A DNA stretch of 64,000 bases from Tricholomella constricta (taxonomy: Eukaryota > Basidiomycota > Agaricomycetes > Agaricales > Lyophyllaceae), in assembly GCA_013368375.1 (NCBI GenBank), contig JAACJP010000046.1, forward strand, positions 248,001 through 312,000, in the 5' to 3' direction. The translations under genes were made by a program, and so were the position numbers. Shown piece by piece: positions 23,510-35,617 of the stretch (its first letter is position 1; each line of letters starts with the position of its first letter). A model generated the notes under the pieces. It was not told the origin of the DNA and searched no databases. It saw nothing but the letters and a program-made list of their open reading frames with translations.

Positions 23510-23583
23510 GGCCGACTAGCTCAGCTGGTTAGAGCGTCGTGCTAATAACGCGAAGGTCTTGGGTTCGATCCCCACGTTGGCCA
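23510..23583 (+). tRNA. tRNA-Ile (AAT), copy 3
   Basis: Identical in all 74 nt to the other two copies (17299-17372, 21636-21709), with anticodon AAT. A T6 run lies near 23597 as terminator. The upstream flank does not visibly share the repeat found at the other two copies. Confidence 0.97.
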
Positions 23584-25180
23584 TAGGGATCTGCAGATTT
23601 TTTATCAGAATGAGGAGCATATTGACAAGGGTTTCTGCGATCACAGCTCATTCACAATGTTTGCTATTACAGGCCCACTGCCTTGTTTGTGTTATCTACC
23701 TCCACTTCAACACCTTCGCGGCGAGTTCGTGAATGAGCGTAAGTTACCCCGGTTCATTCTCCAAATTTATCACTACATTCCTGTTTATATTGTATGGCCT
23801 CCAGATGGTCTCCGTTCATTGGGGGCAGTAGCGATACGATTCGGGTCCTTTGTTGCAAATGAGGTCCAACAGAAATTACAGGAGACGCCAAACCGTTGTT
23901 CTGAACTTGTTCATAGGCTCCGCTCAGCGCTCAGGGAGCAGCCGGTGATATGCTTGTCTTATATCACACAAATTACTAGCATCGTTGTGCCGCATGAGTC
24001 TCTCCTCCGAACTGACTTTTCAAGATGTTGTTCCTCTGCGAAGATGCTTCTTTTATTGAAATCCTTCCAGGTAAAAAGGACCTTCCGAGATACTGTTCGT
24101 GCTCGGGTGCGTACGTAGATGTGCACGAAGCGACATATAGCATTAAGCATGTCAGAGTCCATCACTGTACCAAGAATACGGAAGGACTGGGACATGCAAA
24201 GCCAGACCACTCCAGGAGCAGCCCTTGGTTTGCGAGTCCTTGCCATCATGTACCCCGGCTAACACACATATCCATAACATGCTCCGAACTTTTCCTCGAA
24301 ACTTGAACTACAGCCACCTTCTTTTGGCGATCAATTCCATCGTGGAGGAGGAAGCTTTGCCGATAATCACCGCAGAATCGCTCACGGAAGAAATATTCGT
24401 TAACCCCGGCATACGCCGGCCCGGATTTGGCTCGTCCAATAATCTCCGCGCACAACGTTGCTTATGGAACTCCATACAAAAGTTCTCCAGCGCTTAAATC
24501 TGGTGTGGCTCCTTCACAAGTCAGAGGAGTAAGTCTCTATTATCATCCCAAATAATGTCCGCTTCCCATCACACAATTAGGGGTGAAAATCTAGTATCTC
24601 TGACTCACTGACCGTGTGATTTTACATCACTGTGTGTATAAGCAATTCATTCTCGTCGCGCGCACTGGTTTTCTCCGGCCTTCGATTCGACATATGACAC
24701 TGTCACCAGAGCCGTCAGGCGCCTAATTCGGTGACACCCATATCTAATTTTGTGTCAAGCCCACCCTTCTATCTGATTCATCATCAAAACCGGAATGTTT
24801 GCCAAGTCGACATTACGTTGAGGACCGTTCGGGATATGGATAACTCCTTGCCGTCACAGCTTCTTCGATTTAAATCTCATTGACGCCTGTATATCGATAA
24901 CACCCTTGAAATGTCAATCATGAAATGGAAGTACGACGTTCCTGGCGAATGCCTCGAGGTTTCTCTCAATTAACGTGTTGGAATCCCCGTTACGTGAACG
25001 GGCTTTACTGTATGATTTTAGTTCAGCCCTCGTCGTGGCACAAGTCAATTGATTCAGAGGGCGTGCCTTTTCGCAGATTCCCGGTCCTTTGCATAAAACG
25101 GCGAACCGCTCTCCGCTGCTTCAATTTAGAACACCTACCCTCTTGGTCTGCCAGTGACACGCACGTCCCACGTTTTGACG
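23584..25180. other. Region without a recognised gene
   Basis: Open frames up to 153 codons (23657-24118 +, 23959-24249 -) give peptides I do not recognise. They are not linked by convincing splice sites to further exons. The region precedes the GTPase gene and may contain degraded sequence. Confidence 0.35.
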
Positions 25181-27491
25181 ATGGGTAAATACGACAGCGA
25201 CGATGATTACGGGCCTCCTCGCTATTCTGAATATGAGACGACCGAGGACGAAGAAGACATTCTCGACGGTGGAGAAGAGTCTAATGAAGAAGATAATCTC
25301 GGCAATACAGACGAGGACGGTGGAGAAGAGTCTAATGAAGAAGATAATCTCGGCAATACAGACGACGACGGTAGAGAAGACATTCTTGACAGTGGAGAAG
25401 AGTCTAATGAGGAAGACAATCTTGGCAATACGGACGAGGACGGTGGAGAAGATATTCTCGACAGTGGAGAAGAGTCTAATGAAGAAGACAATCTCGGCAA
25501 TACAGACGAGGACGGTGGAGAAGACATTCTCGATAGTGGAGAAGAGTCTAGTGAAGAAGACAATCTCGGCAATGCAGACGAGGAGGACGGTGGAGAAGGC
25601 AATCGTGACAATGAAGACGAGAGTGATGAAGAAGACAATCGCGATGGAGACGATGGAAATGATGGAGTGCCGAACAAGGGAAAGGGAAAGTGAGTACCAT
25701 CCGTTATCCAGGTTGAATAAGATATATTTGACTTTCGTTACTCAGAGGTATTTACATCGGCTAGCCTCATTGCGCCAAGCGGTATATTGATATCTGAACC
25801 TGTAGGCTCTTCCAATGAAGCGAATGAGGCGATCATCGTGTAAGAAACAAGACGATGGTATCATCGCTTATCTCAACTCACTTCTTTCCCAGAGCGATCG
25901 GCGCGACGGGCGCCGGGAAATCTCAGGTAAGTAATGTCAAATACTTTTGTCGATCAAAAAAATCACTGACAGCAATGATAGTTCCTCAATGATGTTGCGG
26001 ATGCCAAAGTCTTCAAGGTCGGCCACGATCTAGATTCCGAGACTGGCGTGGTCAACCCCCAGACCGTCTCTTATGTCGATGGGTATGGTCAAAATTGGCG
26101 TTTGACATTGGTGGATACGCCCGGCTTCCAGGATACGAATATGAGGTATGTGCATATTGTGCATAGACCACAACGACCATCCTTCTCATGATCACGAAGC
26201 GATACGGAAGTCCTAGAGAAAATCTCTGATTGGATGTTGTCCGAGTAAGCGAAGGACTTCATGCGTTTTTGGCCTCTCAATCGATGTATAACAGGTATAA
26301 TGCTGAAAAGCGTGTCAACGGCCTCATCTGGTTCTGGGACATGAAGAACGCTCGGTTCGAGGGGCTTTCTAAAACCAACATCCTCATGCTAGACGCGCTT
26401 GTCGGCGACGACGCCATGGCCAATGTCGTTCTCTGCACCAATAAATGGCCGCGCAAGCCCAGCCAAACCGACATCGACAACGAGAAGAAACTCCACAACG
26501 AGAAATGGAAGGTCCCGCTCGGCAAAGGCGCTCAGCATGCTCGAAACGACAAACCTCCCAAGTCGGCGAAATATATCATCAATCGTATCCTCTTAAACCA
26601 CCCTCATGGTGCGACGTTCAAAATCCAGGAGGAGCTCGCATCGGGGAAGAAGCTCAATGAAACCGGAGCAGGCGCCGAAGTCAACAAGGCTGTCCTCGAC
26701 GTCGAGAAGAAGTATCAGGATAAGTTGAAAAAGGCACAAGAGGACCATCAAAAGGCCTTGGACGCTAGCAATAAAGAGTGGGAGAACCGCGCTCAAAGCA
26801 AGATCGATGATCTGCTGGCTCGTCTCAAGGAATCCGACGATGCGAAGCAGAGGCTGCAGCGCCAGCTTGACACGCGGACGGCGAATGAACGGGCGGAGGA
26901 TAACAAGCGGCGCAAGAAATGGGAGGCGAAACAGAAGGAGGAAGATAAGAAGGAGGATGAGAAGCGTAAGCGGGCTCGAGAGGCGGAGAAGAAAAGGCGT
27001 CGAAAGGAGAAGGAAAGAGAGAAGGAAAGGCAGGCTGAGGAACGACATCGTCAGCAAAAGGAGGATCGAAGACGCCGCGAGGCGAAAAACCATATTCCCA
27101 GTGAGTATCCAATTCCGTTCCACTTTTCGGGGTGTGTGACCTCCTCATCTCCTCAGTCGCTGGCATCTGGGTAGGACAGCGTTATAACAACTATCAGGCG
27201 ACGCTCCCCAGCTTCACATGCAAGTTTAAGCCAGCAGCAGAACGCCATTATTTCCGAGGACCGTTTCGATTCGGGTCGTCTGGCGACACTTCAAAAATGA
27301 GTGGCTTCATTTCCGGAAACTCTGTTATGTTCAGTGTCAAGACCTCAGATGGATATTCGGAGGAGTACAGCGGCAATTTGAACGGCAACGTGATCTCAGG
27401 ACAGTGGGATAATTCCCGCGAGACACCGTATGATCAATATCTGCACAATATCAACTCTGGCACGTTCACGATGACATACCGCGGCCCGTAA
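25181..27491 (+). CDS. AIG1/IMAP-like P-loop GTPase with acidic repeat N-terminus and coiled coil
   Basis: The N-terminal exon (from 25181) encodes an extremely acidic tandem repeat. Then come the G1 loop 'IIVAIGATGAGKSQFL' split over two introns, the G3 motif 'LVDTPGFQDT', the G4 motif 'CTNKW', and 'LIWFWDM' between them. Residues downstream form a long charged coiled coil (about 26650-27090, Lys/Glu/Arg-rich). A beta-rich C-terminal domain ends 'TFTMTYRGP' at 27491. Introns near 25834-25891, 25927-25980, 26146-26200, 26247-26294 and 27100-27157 fit the frame. The link between the acidic exon and the exon with 'EAIIV' (25690-25746) is not resolved in phase, so the two could belong to different isoforms or the exon border is off. 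Such GTPases are numerous in Agaricomycetes; their role is unknown. Confidence 0.75.
25262..25600 (+). repeat. Coding minisatellite, 72-bp units (and shorter) encoding acidic repeats
   Basis: The unit encodes EESNEEDNLGNTDEDGG with an optional DILDSG-type extension: 24 aa / 72 bp for the long unit, about 18 aa for the short. Five units follow one another with very few base differences, which points to recent expansion or homogenisation. Confidence 0.9.
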
Positions 27492-28668
27492 AGTGGGACG
27501 TCCGCCTTCCTACGACCTTGATTTTCACTGCTTGCCATCGTCCCTCCTCTCTTTCTATGCCGCCTTTCTTATCTCTCGGCCGTCATCGTCACGATTACTA
27601 CTTGGCTTCAACTTACAGTCTTTTGTCTCGCTTGATTTACTATCGAAACTGATAAATCCAGATTGTAACTCGATTAAATGAACTTGCACTCATTATTGTT
27701 GGAAATACCTTCTCAAGCTATTTTCACATCGCCGTCGTCGAAGCGTCCCCTCTGCATTGGCCTACGAGTCTGGTACGTCGGAACTCTATGAAACGGTGGC
27801 CATCATCGGCCCATACATAATGGGCTTGAGTATTGTATGGGCATACACAGATCACGGAAAGGTATGTTTTATGCTGGGTATGTTTTATGCTGGGTATGTT
27901 TTATGCTGGGTACTATTTCTGACCGACTGACATGGATTCGAGATCTTTATTGGCAAAGTAAAATGGATATTTCATTGACCTCGTAACAAATAGGCGTCGG
28001 CGAGGGCTTAGACAAGAGGCCACGGAGCACAAGTGATGATCGACATCATTCTTCTTACAACTGAATGTTTAGTTTCAGAATAATAGGAGAAACCACGCAT
28101 TCAGCAAGGAACTCTGGCATTGCCCCTAAAGAATTCTTCTCACCGACGTCCAGGTCCTCTAAAGTGCAGAGACCAAAAGAAGATCAACGAGGTATTTACA
28201 GGAACAACTATGTTTGTGTGAGACTTATCATTCTACTCCCTAGCATCCGAACAACCCATATCAATGTCTCCCATACGTTCTGAAAGTCGCCCAAAGCAAT
28301 ACAGCCAGGACGACGTCATGGTCTATCACCCTATCTATCGCAAAAGAGACCATACTCGGAGTTGTTCATGGTTCCAAAGGTATACAGTCATTCACCGGTC
28401 CTTGAGACACCCAAATAAAGAAGAGCATCGGAAAAATCATTGTTAAGAGCTACATACAGAAAAGAGTACTGAAACTATAGGTTACTATATAATGATGTAC
28501 TGTAGTGGTATCAAACTCGAATACACAAATAAAAGGATGTCAAAAAGAAACATCTGTCGGTGAGTCTGTTATCAATGAAATTTCTGTCCTTGAGACAGGG
28601 TCCACAAGCAAGTCACATCAGAGTGACAGCCAAATTGGGTGCTGATGTCATCGCCTGATCGATCGCGT
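27492..28668. other. Intergenic, no gene seen
   Basis: 3' flank of the GTPase gene. It holds a threefold 16-bp tandem repeat at 27862-27909 and otherwise only short chance frames. Confidence 0.4.
27862..27909. repeat. 16-bp tandem repeat, three copies
   Basis: GTATGTTTTATGCTGG is repeated three times without change, followed by a partial fourth unit. Confidence 0.9.
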
Positions 28669-28962
28669 TCAACCTTCATCGTCGTCTGAGTCGCTACTCT
28701 CCATATCATCCTCACTCTCATGGACCTCATCTTGCTCCGCATCTGCCACAGAAGCTGCTTGTGCAGTGCCCCTCTTGGTCCATGCCATCACAGATCGAAT
28801 GTCGCTCCTCGGGCCGTGTGTCGTGTCGCGTCGCGTTGTTGGTGGGACAGTGATGCCGGCGATCTGTCCGAAAATGGGAATGTGTGATGTGACAAGCATC
28901 AGCTTTGCCTGACGTCGCTGTACACACCTGTACACCTCATTGTTGCTCTTCCCCAGTGTCAT
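28669..28962 (-). CDS. Possible small hypothetical protein
   Basis: A 97-codon frame with ATG start. The middle is basic and Thr/Arg-rich, and the very acidic C-terminus ('EVHESEDDMESSDSDDDEG') is of a kind often seen in real nuclear proteins. There is no recognised domain and no neighbouring exon was established. It may be chance or the last exon of a lost gene. Confidence 0.25.
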   Translation of the reverse strand: MTLGKSNNEVYRCVQRRQAKLMLVTSHIPIFGQIAGITVPPTTRRDTTHGPRSDIRSVMAWTKRGTAQAASVADAEQDEVHESEDDMESSDSDDDEG

Positions 28963-29332
28963 GGTGCTCTAGATACACAACACTTTGCACCAGAGTCAAG
29001 TTAATTATGTATCAGAACAATATAACACAAAATTTTGGTGCTGGATGATGTGTATCTATAGAGGATTTAGGTTGAAAATTGACAAATTTCGAGATTTCTG
29101 ATTGATCTCTTTCTACCATCTCCAAAACAAGAACTACGGGCTCTAGGTTTTGCAATCAAGCAGTTGATATATCATTCTGTCCTATGAAAAAAACTCCGAG
29201 AGGATCGAGCCAGAAATGGGTGCAAAATCAGCCTTTGTATCAAGGACCGATGGTGTCTCAAGGACCGGTGAATGACTGTAGAGTTTCTCAATGATTTCCG
29301 CCCTCATTTCATAATGCATGTTGTTACTCCAG

Positions 29333-29498
29333 CGCGGAATGGGAGCCCGCTCTTGATAGTGTCACCGCAATTAGGGCCGAGGTCGAAGAATTGCAGCTCA
29401 AAGTGTCCACCACTAGCTTAGAAATCGATGCCGTGAGTGCCAACGTGAACGGTATGAAGGAGGACATCGCGGCCATCAAATCTACCATCGCAAGTTAG
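29333..29498 (+). pseudogene. Orphan terminal exon encoding a coiled coil
   Basis: After a good acceptor (TTACTCCAG, ending 29332) the sequence encodes 'AEWEPALDSVTAIRAEVEE' and continues as a regular heptad-like coiled coil to 'AAIKSTIAS' and a stop at 29496-29498. No upstream exon could be joined. It is either the last exon of an unrecognised gene or a relic. Confidence 0.35.
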
Positions 29499-29556
29499 TA
29501 GCGTTAAGTTTCCAAGGTTTATCTGCCACTGACATCTGTTTAGGACTGTCATGTCG

Positions 29557-31390
29557 TTACAAGACTTTATGAGTCCCAGGAGAGACACTGATACGCGTGA
29601 TCAAAAGTATAATATAGATCCAGTACAATTGTTCGCAGTAGTGTTCATGTTCAGCTAGCACGGAGTGTCCAAACTGAGGTATGTAATTCCATGATACTAA
29701 AGATAAATGCGGTGTCCTATGTACGAGGCTATCAACTGCTTTGCGGGATATCAGAAAAAAAATGTTACTTACAAAGGCCCCGCGCTTCAAGGTCCAAGTC
29801 AATTTCACGGCGTAAGCTGCTTTTGCTGCCGAGAACTTTTTCGGGCTTTGGATCTTGATTGAGTTTGAAACTTCAAGGGGCTGAAGTGTACTTACCAAGG
29901 TGAGGACCGGGTTTGGATGGAAGCTGTCACCAGAGCTCTGGGTCGATAAACCGAGTGGAAACTAAACGGCGCTTTGATCAGTCGCGTACTATCTACTCAT
30001 GGGTGACTCACCTCGGGGCGCATGTTATTCGTGAACACGAGTCTGCCAAGAGAACTCGGGACTACCTGTTCCCTTTCACGGACATTCAACCTGAGGGAGG
30101 CATCAATACGTGAGATGGAATGAGAATAATAGGTTAAAATTCGTACGACACGAAGAAGGAATTGGAGTACACTGTTTGCCGCGATTAATGCCAATCCTAA
30201 CGGCTGAAAGACTCACTTACACTTTGCCAGAACTGTGTATTTCGAGAACCAGATTTCTGGATGAAAAATCCAGCAACACGGCGAATAGTACGATATTTCG
30301 GGCAATCTAACCTGTTTTCCTGATCGTGTGGAACTAGGTTGGACGGCGGATAATTTACTGTGCGGCGCTGGATGTAGTAGTGATAAATCTCACGGTGATT
30401 AGAACAGCGACTGAGGCCATGCTCCATGGATGTCAGCCCAAATTACACATGAGCCATCTTCAATTACGCATAGCTACCTCGTAATGAGACCGGTGTCTAT
30501 CAAGAGTATCAGCTCCTTGCCGAACTGATATGGTTTCGGAACGACTCACGTATCGTCCAAGTCATCAATCGGTCGACGAGTGCGCCGGTACTGTTATAAA
30601 GTTCTGATGGACCCTGATGCCAGATGTGATATGCACTCACCTCTGAGAATGTGTACATGGCGCGAGGCGCTTGATGTAGTAGCACAGGGAGAGAGCAATG
30701 AGGACATCGACAAAAGCTCCCACAGCCAGGGCCAGAGTAATCAGCCAACCATAATTGTTCGTCAACACGAAATCATCGGTCTGATTGGGCACATTCAGAT
30801 AACTTTCCCCAGCTAAAACCAATCCGCCGCCAAGTCGTAGGAATGAGAGTGTCCAACAGATAGTACTGACGTAAAGCTTTCCTGAAAGCCGATAGATACG
30901 ATAAGCGAAAAAGCACTGCAAGGTCTCGTCAAGCGGATGGAAATTTTAGTCGATCGGATAACGTACTTGTACCAATGCTGTGATTAGGGTTTCGAGGACG
31001 ACGCCGGTAGTCAATGGGTATGAATTGGGGCCAGCAAGCGTACATTCAGCCAAGGTGACTGTCGTGTAATATATAGTGTGTGTTATCGCGTAAGTGTGAA
31101 ATGCTTCCAAAACACTGTGGCAACGCGGATGAGTAGGGTATTCTGGGTACGTTTATCCAACATACGAGACGAGAGTAACCTGTCATCCAACTGTTCGTTA
31201 GCTTTACTATACATGTTATAAGTCAACTGACCAAAGTCTTGAGCCAGAGGCGATCCTCGTAGTTCTGGTAGTAATTGTACGCCTGAATTATCAGAACGCC
31301 GAATAGCACGAGGCTAGTCGCCAGCGCAATTTCCATCGAGCCAAGATTCGCGTCGGAACGAACATTGAACTCATCGACGCGCCCGTCCAT
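29557..31390 (-). CDS. DUF6534-family multi-pass membrane protein
   Basis: The start at 31390 reads 'MDGRVDEFNVRSDANLGSM' and leads into a hydrophobic segment 'LATSLVLFGVLIIQAYNYY'. Small exons joined by short introns then give 'LEAFHTYAITHTIYYTTV' and 'TTGVVLETLITALVQCFFAY'. Next come 'RIYRLSGKLYVSTICWTLSF' with 'LRLGGGLVLAGESYL', 'NNYGWLITLALAVGAFVDVL', 'VDRLMTWTIHTGLITS' and 'EIWFSKYTVLAKLYSNSFF'. This is the Agaricomycete DUF6534 pattern of about seven membrane helices with an unknown role. The frame survives to 'STQSSGDSFHPNPVLTL' near 29885. Beyond that, reading through gives a stop at 29557, while splicing at GTAAGT would give a different tail. It is paralogous to the damaged copy at 44760-46240. 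Confidence 0.75.
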
Positions 31391-32399
31391 GTATAAAAGG
31401 AGTTATAGTTTAAGAAAATCCAGCTATCACGACTTTCAAAGTCCCGGCAGGGCTCGCCTGGAGAATAGCGACAAAGCGAAAGGGAGAAGGGGCCAGCGCG
31501 TGAGAGCATACTAGGTATGATGTCTAGTATATGTGGACGTGATCCAGTCTGATGTGTCACGGAGATCTCGGGACGTATGGCCGTGCTCGACATGACATGG
31601 ACATAAGTAGCGCTCGGCGCTAGGGTGGCCAGACAGAAATTTTGCAGCGCGAGTGCTGGCGGAGATCGATGCTGTAACGAGCTATGGTCGACAACCATAG
31701 GTAATCAAGAGACGCTGATAAATGAGTTGGATAAAATGTAGAAACTCCTTGGCGCACTTGACATAGGAGTGTTACAAGCCTTGTAGCCTTCGGTCCACCT
31801 ACAGAGGCACAGACTCGGGAACGCAGAGTCGTGAAACGCATCATCGAACAAGCCAAGTCGCCTGGGTGGTGCAGTCATTGGTCTCGGCCGGGATGGCATG
31901 CTTCGGTTCCCTGCTGAATACGAAACCTGCCAGATAGTGGCACTTCATGATAGCAATATCAGCGATTAAGCACCGACGCTCGAGATGGACATGGAGTTGA
32001 GATAGGAGCTAGTTGTCAGACAACAGGGGCAAGAAGGCCGGGCAACTGACCAATCAAAACCATCGCACACTTTGATTCCAGGTGCAGGCTTTCGGTAGGC
32101 TTCGACCAGGTGCGAAAGATACAGTGAACTTTCAAAGTCAGACTCGAGGAAAGGATCTGAATTTTGCAAGAGACCATTTACGCAAAGAAGGCGAAATCAT
32201 CAAGAATACAGTCAGGCCTGAGGCCTCAGGCCTCAGGGGTCAAGCTTTCAAGTATGCAGCTAGCTTTTCGTCGTTGAAAGGAGGGTCAATCGGACGTTGA
32301 AAAAATCGAGTTGTTTTACATTGTTGGTCCGTTCAACATGGACTACGAACATGGCCTCTCATTCTCTTCGTTCTTTGACCTTGACTTCTGACCCTTCGT
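31391..32399. other. Intergenic, no gene seen
   Basis: 5' flank of the DUF6534 gene. Contains the short direct repeat CAGGCCTGAGGCCTCAGGCCTCAGG at about 32213-32237. Open frames are short and unrecognised. Confidence 0.35.
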
Positions 32400-33135
32400 C
32401 CAATTTCACTATCTTTTGCTCACTTTGGCTACTTGACGGTATACGGCAATGAAAGGTCACCTGCATTCTCCTTGCCGGGTCTGATGATGCCAGTTGACAT
32501 GTTAATCCTGCCATGTACACAGCCTTCTTCCTCCATGATCTTTGCACCGGGCTTCTGGTTTTCCCCAAAGCACGTCGGAGCTCCCAAATTGGCTCACTCA
32601 GACTTCTTCAGAGTCGCATATCAAGCCTCTACCTGAAAAGTTCTATGTTACAATAGAAGCCCATGGTACCCCGCTGGTGTCGATCATCAACTGCTACACT
32701 CGCGCATTCTGGAAAAGGTCCGAGTCCCAATGAGTCTTTTGCGATCTCGTTCCTCGACCATGGTGTTGGCTTCTGAAAGTCGATTGGCTACTGTGAAATC
32801 AGGGTGTTGATGCACCTGTCGATAGCTAAAGAGAAATGGGAACCTAAAAATGAAGACTCACTCATGCTGGAATCACACTGCGAAACCGCTAGACGTTGGC
32901 ACTGGCTTGTCAAACTCATGGAGAGGCGGTCTATGTCAACGGGAAATTGTCGGTCAAGGATCCTAACATGATGGGGGCACGCTTATTCCTCTCAGACAAC
33001 CTGAAAGCTTCTACACATCCTACAGACATATAAGATTATGCGGATGCATATGCCTCATTGTATGAGTCGGGACTTCTGGGTGTGCTCGACCCGGAGTCTG
33101 ACAGAATTATTTTGGTCGTACATCCAGGTACCGTT
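32400..33135 (+). pseudogene. Degraded protein-coding sequence of unknown family
   Basis: One frame reads coherently from about 32900 to 33135: 'EAVYVNGKLSVKDPNMMGAR', 'LFLSDNLKAS', a TAA stop near 33030, then 'DYADAYASLYESGLLGVLDP' and 'ESDRIILVVHPGTVLR'. Sense on both sides of the stop, with another stop upstream ('HAGITLRNR', stop), points to a decayed gene. Upstream frames (32433-32733) may belong to it. I do not recognise the family. Confidence 0.4.
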
Positions 33136-35056
33136 CTACGCACAGCCCTTGACCTTTGACTCTGGTTAATGGACTTGCTCAGGACACTCGCCAGTATACC
33201 TCAATCCCACATCGATAATTCCGTTAATTGCTCTGATCCTGCCAGTGGTCATCGACACGATGTCCCTTGAACCATGAAGGGCACGAAATGGAGATATATA
33301 AGCTCATAGCGGCTAGAAGAGTAATATATGGGCTAGCCGAGTGGTCGTGGGCTCGCCCTCCTTGTGTGCGACATTACGCCCTGTATTGCATCAACCAGAT
33401 GTGTGACCATATCTCCGTGCATCAATCTATGGTGCGGACAACGAAATGTTGTGTGTCTAAGCGTCATCACGGAACAATCGTTTCTGATACTCTTCTCTCT
33501 CCTTAAGTGACATGGACCGGAACTTCACACCAGTGACGACAATGGAAGGCGTTGGACATTTTATTCGATGGATCATCTTGTAAGTCGTGGAATTAAGTAG
33601 GTGACGTGATTGTTTTCGGAAGGTGGTGGGAGAAGCTTCCCTATAGCTATAACTGGCGAGAGATTTTCGCGATCTTAAGAAAATTCTGACTTGCAAATCA
33701 TCCTTACTGGTCAACCTCTGAGTTTCGGATCCCTTGTAATGCATCGGTCTCTCTCTCTCTCAAAGTTGACACTAGCATCTTGTGATGCCCATGTGACGAG
33801 GTTGTACGCCTCAACGTGCACCAATGCAGACCCTTGGCCTTGACGCCGATGCCTCACGCACGATCGTCGATAACGATCGGGTACACCTCATGCCGACCGC
33901 ATGTCTACCTCTTCACGTAGTCCCCAAATGAAAGGCATCTCAGAGCAAATGACCCTGATCGACTCCTCTGAATCCATATGCCATGCTCACCTGGTCGCTC
34001 AAGGTACGTCACGATTTTCGTCGATGCTTTCAGCAATACAATATCCTCATTTTTTTCATTTCAGCATTTAAGCCCAACGAACCCTCATTATCGCCTTATA
34101 TTCGCCCTGATCTTCGTCGGCGCGCCTCTGGTGCTCCCCACAGTTATCGATATAACGCTCCATACCAAATGTATCTCACACAGATTCAGCCTCTTGTGTG
34201 CATGGGCGACAAGCCAAATTCGGTCGAAGAATGACCACGATGCGTGTACACGATACGCGTCTCCAGAGGCAGAGGAACGATACTGGGCGTTGGCGAAGTC
34301 ATGGGAGAAACGGCTCGCGAGCTCCAATGCGCGCTCGAAAGCAGACGCGCAGATGTTGACCAAAATTCCCCTCATAATGTCATATACGCCTGCGCTGCTT
34401 CCTCGATACCGCACACACCGGATACGATGCAGAGACACTACGACGTCGGCCACACTAGCAGGCGAGGGCGAATATTACCTTTCCGCTCGCGTGTTCTGTA
34501 AATGGCATCGTATGGTTTTTCCTGGCCCGGTAAGTTGGCTCACTGTATATCCCGGTCCTTGAAGATTGGACAAACCATCGTGGCCTGACACTGACCCTGA
34601 ACTCATCAAACACAGACGCACCCGACCTTGCAGCAAGCATCAAAACTCAGGAATAACTTCAGCAACCGCGATCGTCGAGAGATGTACAGGATTTCACGTA
34701 TGCTCTCCGATGAGATCGTGTTTGGGTGCGGCTATAGATGGACACCGATATATAGAGACTTGTGGCGGCGATGGATGGCAGAGAGAGGCGCAGATGTGGA
34801 TGTCGTTTTTGCGTAAATGGACTTCGGTTAGATACTACGCCCCAAGCAGGGCCGTTTCGATGATCACAATACCCAGAAGTATAATCGGGCGTCACACGTA
34901 CAGAGTCAGAGTCAAGGAAGGTATGACATCGAGGATGAGGCACCGTCTCCGCCGTTTTATCTAGCGTCGTTGTATAAAACGCTGGTGGGGTATACATCTA
35001 AAAGCCATTAGAGTTTCAGGTTGACGCGTTGACGACTAGGCGTAAGACTGACATCG
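33136..35056. other. Region without a recognised gene
   Basis: Overlapping frames on both strands, up to 194 codons at 33978-34562 (+), give no recognisable domain. A minus-strand frame ending at 33457 has a plausible C-terminus ('KEREEYQKRLFRDDA') but no partner exons. The region is probably degraded or non-coding. Confidence 0.3.
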
Positions 35057-35617
35057 TCATCTCCTCCCTTTGCCCTTCCCTTTTACAAGCGTGAATCCGT
35101 CCTCGTCGACTTCAGGCTCGTTTCTCGGTGGGCTTTGTGGCGGTTGCATCAGCTGGGGCGCCTCCCCACCATCGTCTTCGTCGGAGACGTCCTCATCCTC
35201 CCATTCATCCTCATCGTTCGTTGGCGCTTGCTGAGCAACAACCTTCTTCCCCTTCAATTTCTCAGCGAGTTCCTCGAATTTGATGACGCCATCCTCTTTC
35301 CCAGCCCTCGTCTCGTCCCACAAGTGCACAATGTCCAGCGCAACGCTCTCCGTACTCTCATCTTCGAGCACCGCATCAAACTCATCGGCCATAATCTGCA
35401 ACAGCATTTCTTCGATATATTGGTCGTCGGGCTTCTGGCCCTCCTCTTCAAACGCGTCGACGATGACCGATGCCATCCAGGTTTGCTTCTCGGCTGCACC
35501 CTGGCCGCCCCAGCCCTCCTGGACAGCGATTTTCAGAGTAGGCCATACGGCCAGCCGTGCGATAACTCCACGGGCGAATAGAACTGATGAGGGCGACGGA
35601 GCAGCGGGTGTGTTCAT
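35057..35617 (-). CDS. TSR2: Pre-rRNA-processing protein TSR2
   Basis: An intronless frame of 186 aa. The N-terminal half matches the TSR2/WGG domain: 'FARGVIARLAVWPTLKIAVQ' followed by 'EGWGGQGAAEKQTWMASVI', 'DDQYIEEMLLQIMADEF' and 'ESVALDIVHLWDETRAG'. The C-terminal third is acidic and ends 'GFTLVKGKGKGRR', also typical. Tsr2 is the escort chaperone that shields ribosomal protein eS26 and is needed for 20S pre-rRNA maturation in small-subunit assembly. The ATG at 35617 lies 255 bp from the divergently transcribed GRC3-type gene, another ribosome-biogenesis factor. Confidence 0.93.
   Translation of the reverse strand: MNTPAAPSPSSVLFARGVIARLAVWPTLKIAVQEGWGGQGAAEKQTWMASVIVDAFEEEGQKPDDQYIEEMLLQIMADEFDAVLEDESTESVALDIVHLWDETRAGKEDGVIKFEELAEKLKGKKVVAQQAPTNDEDEWEDEDVSDEDDGGEAPQLMQPPQSPPRNEPEVDEDGFTLVKGKGKGRR

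Noticed and set aside
33325..33365. tRNA-like D-arm (GGCTAGCCGAGTGGTC)
   Set aside because: No anticodon arm or GGTTCGA-type T-arm follows at the right distance and no acceptor stem can be formed; at most it is a decayed SINE-like relic.
33978..34997. Plus-strand 194-codon frame and antiparallel frames
   Set aside because: No domain, and both strands are equally open; treated as chance or decayed sequence.
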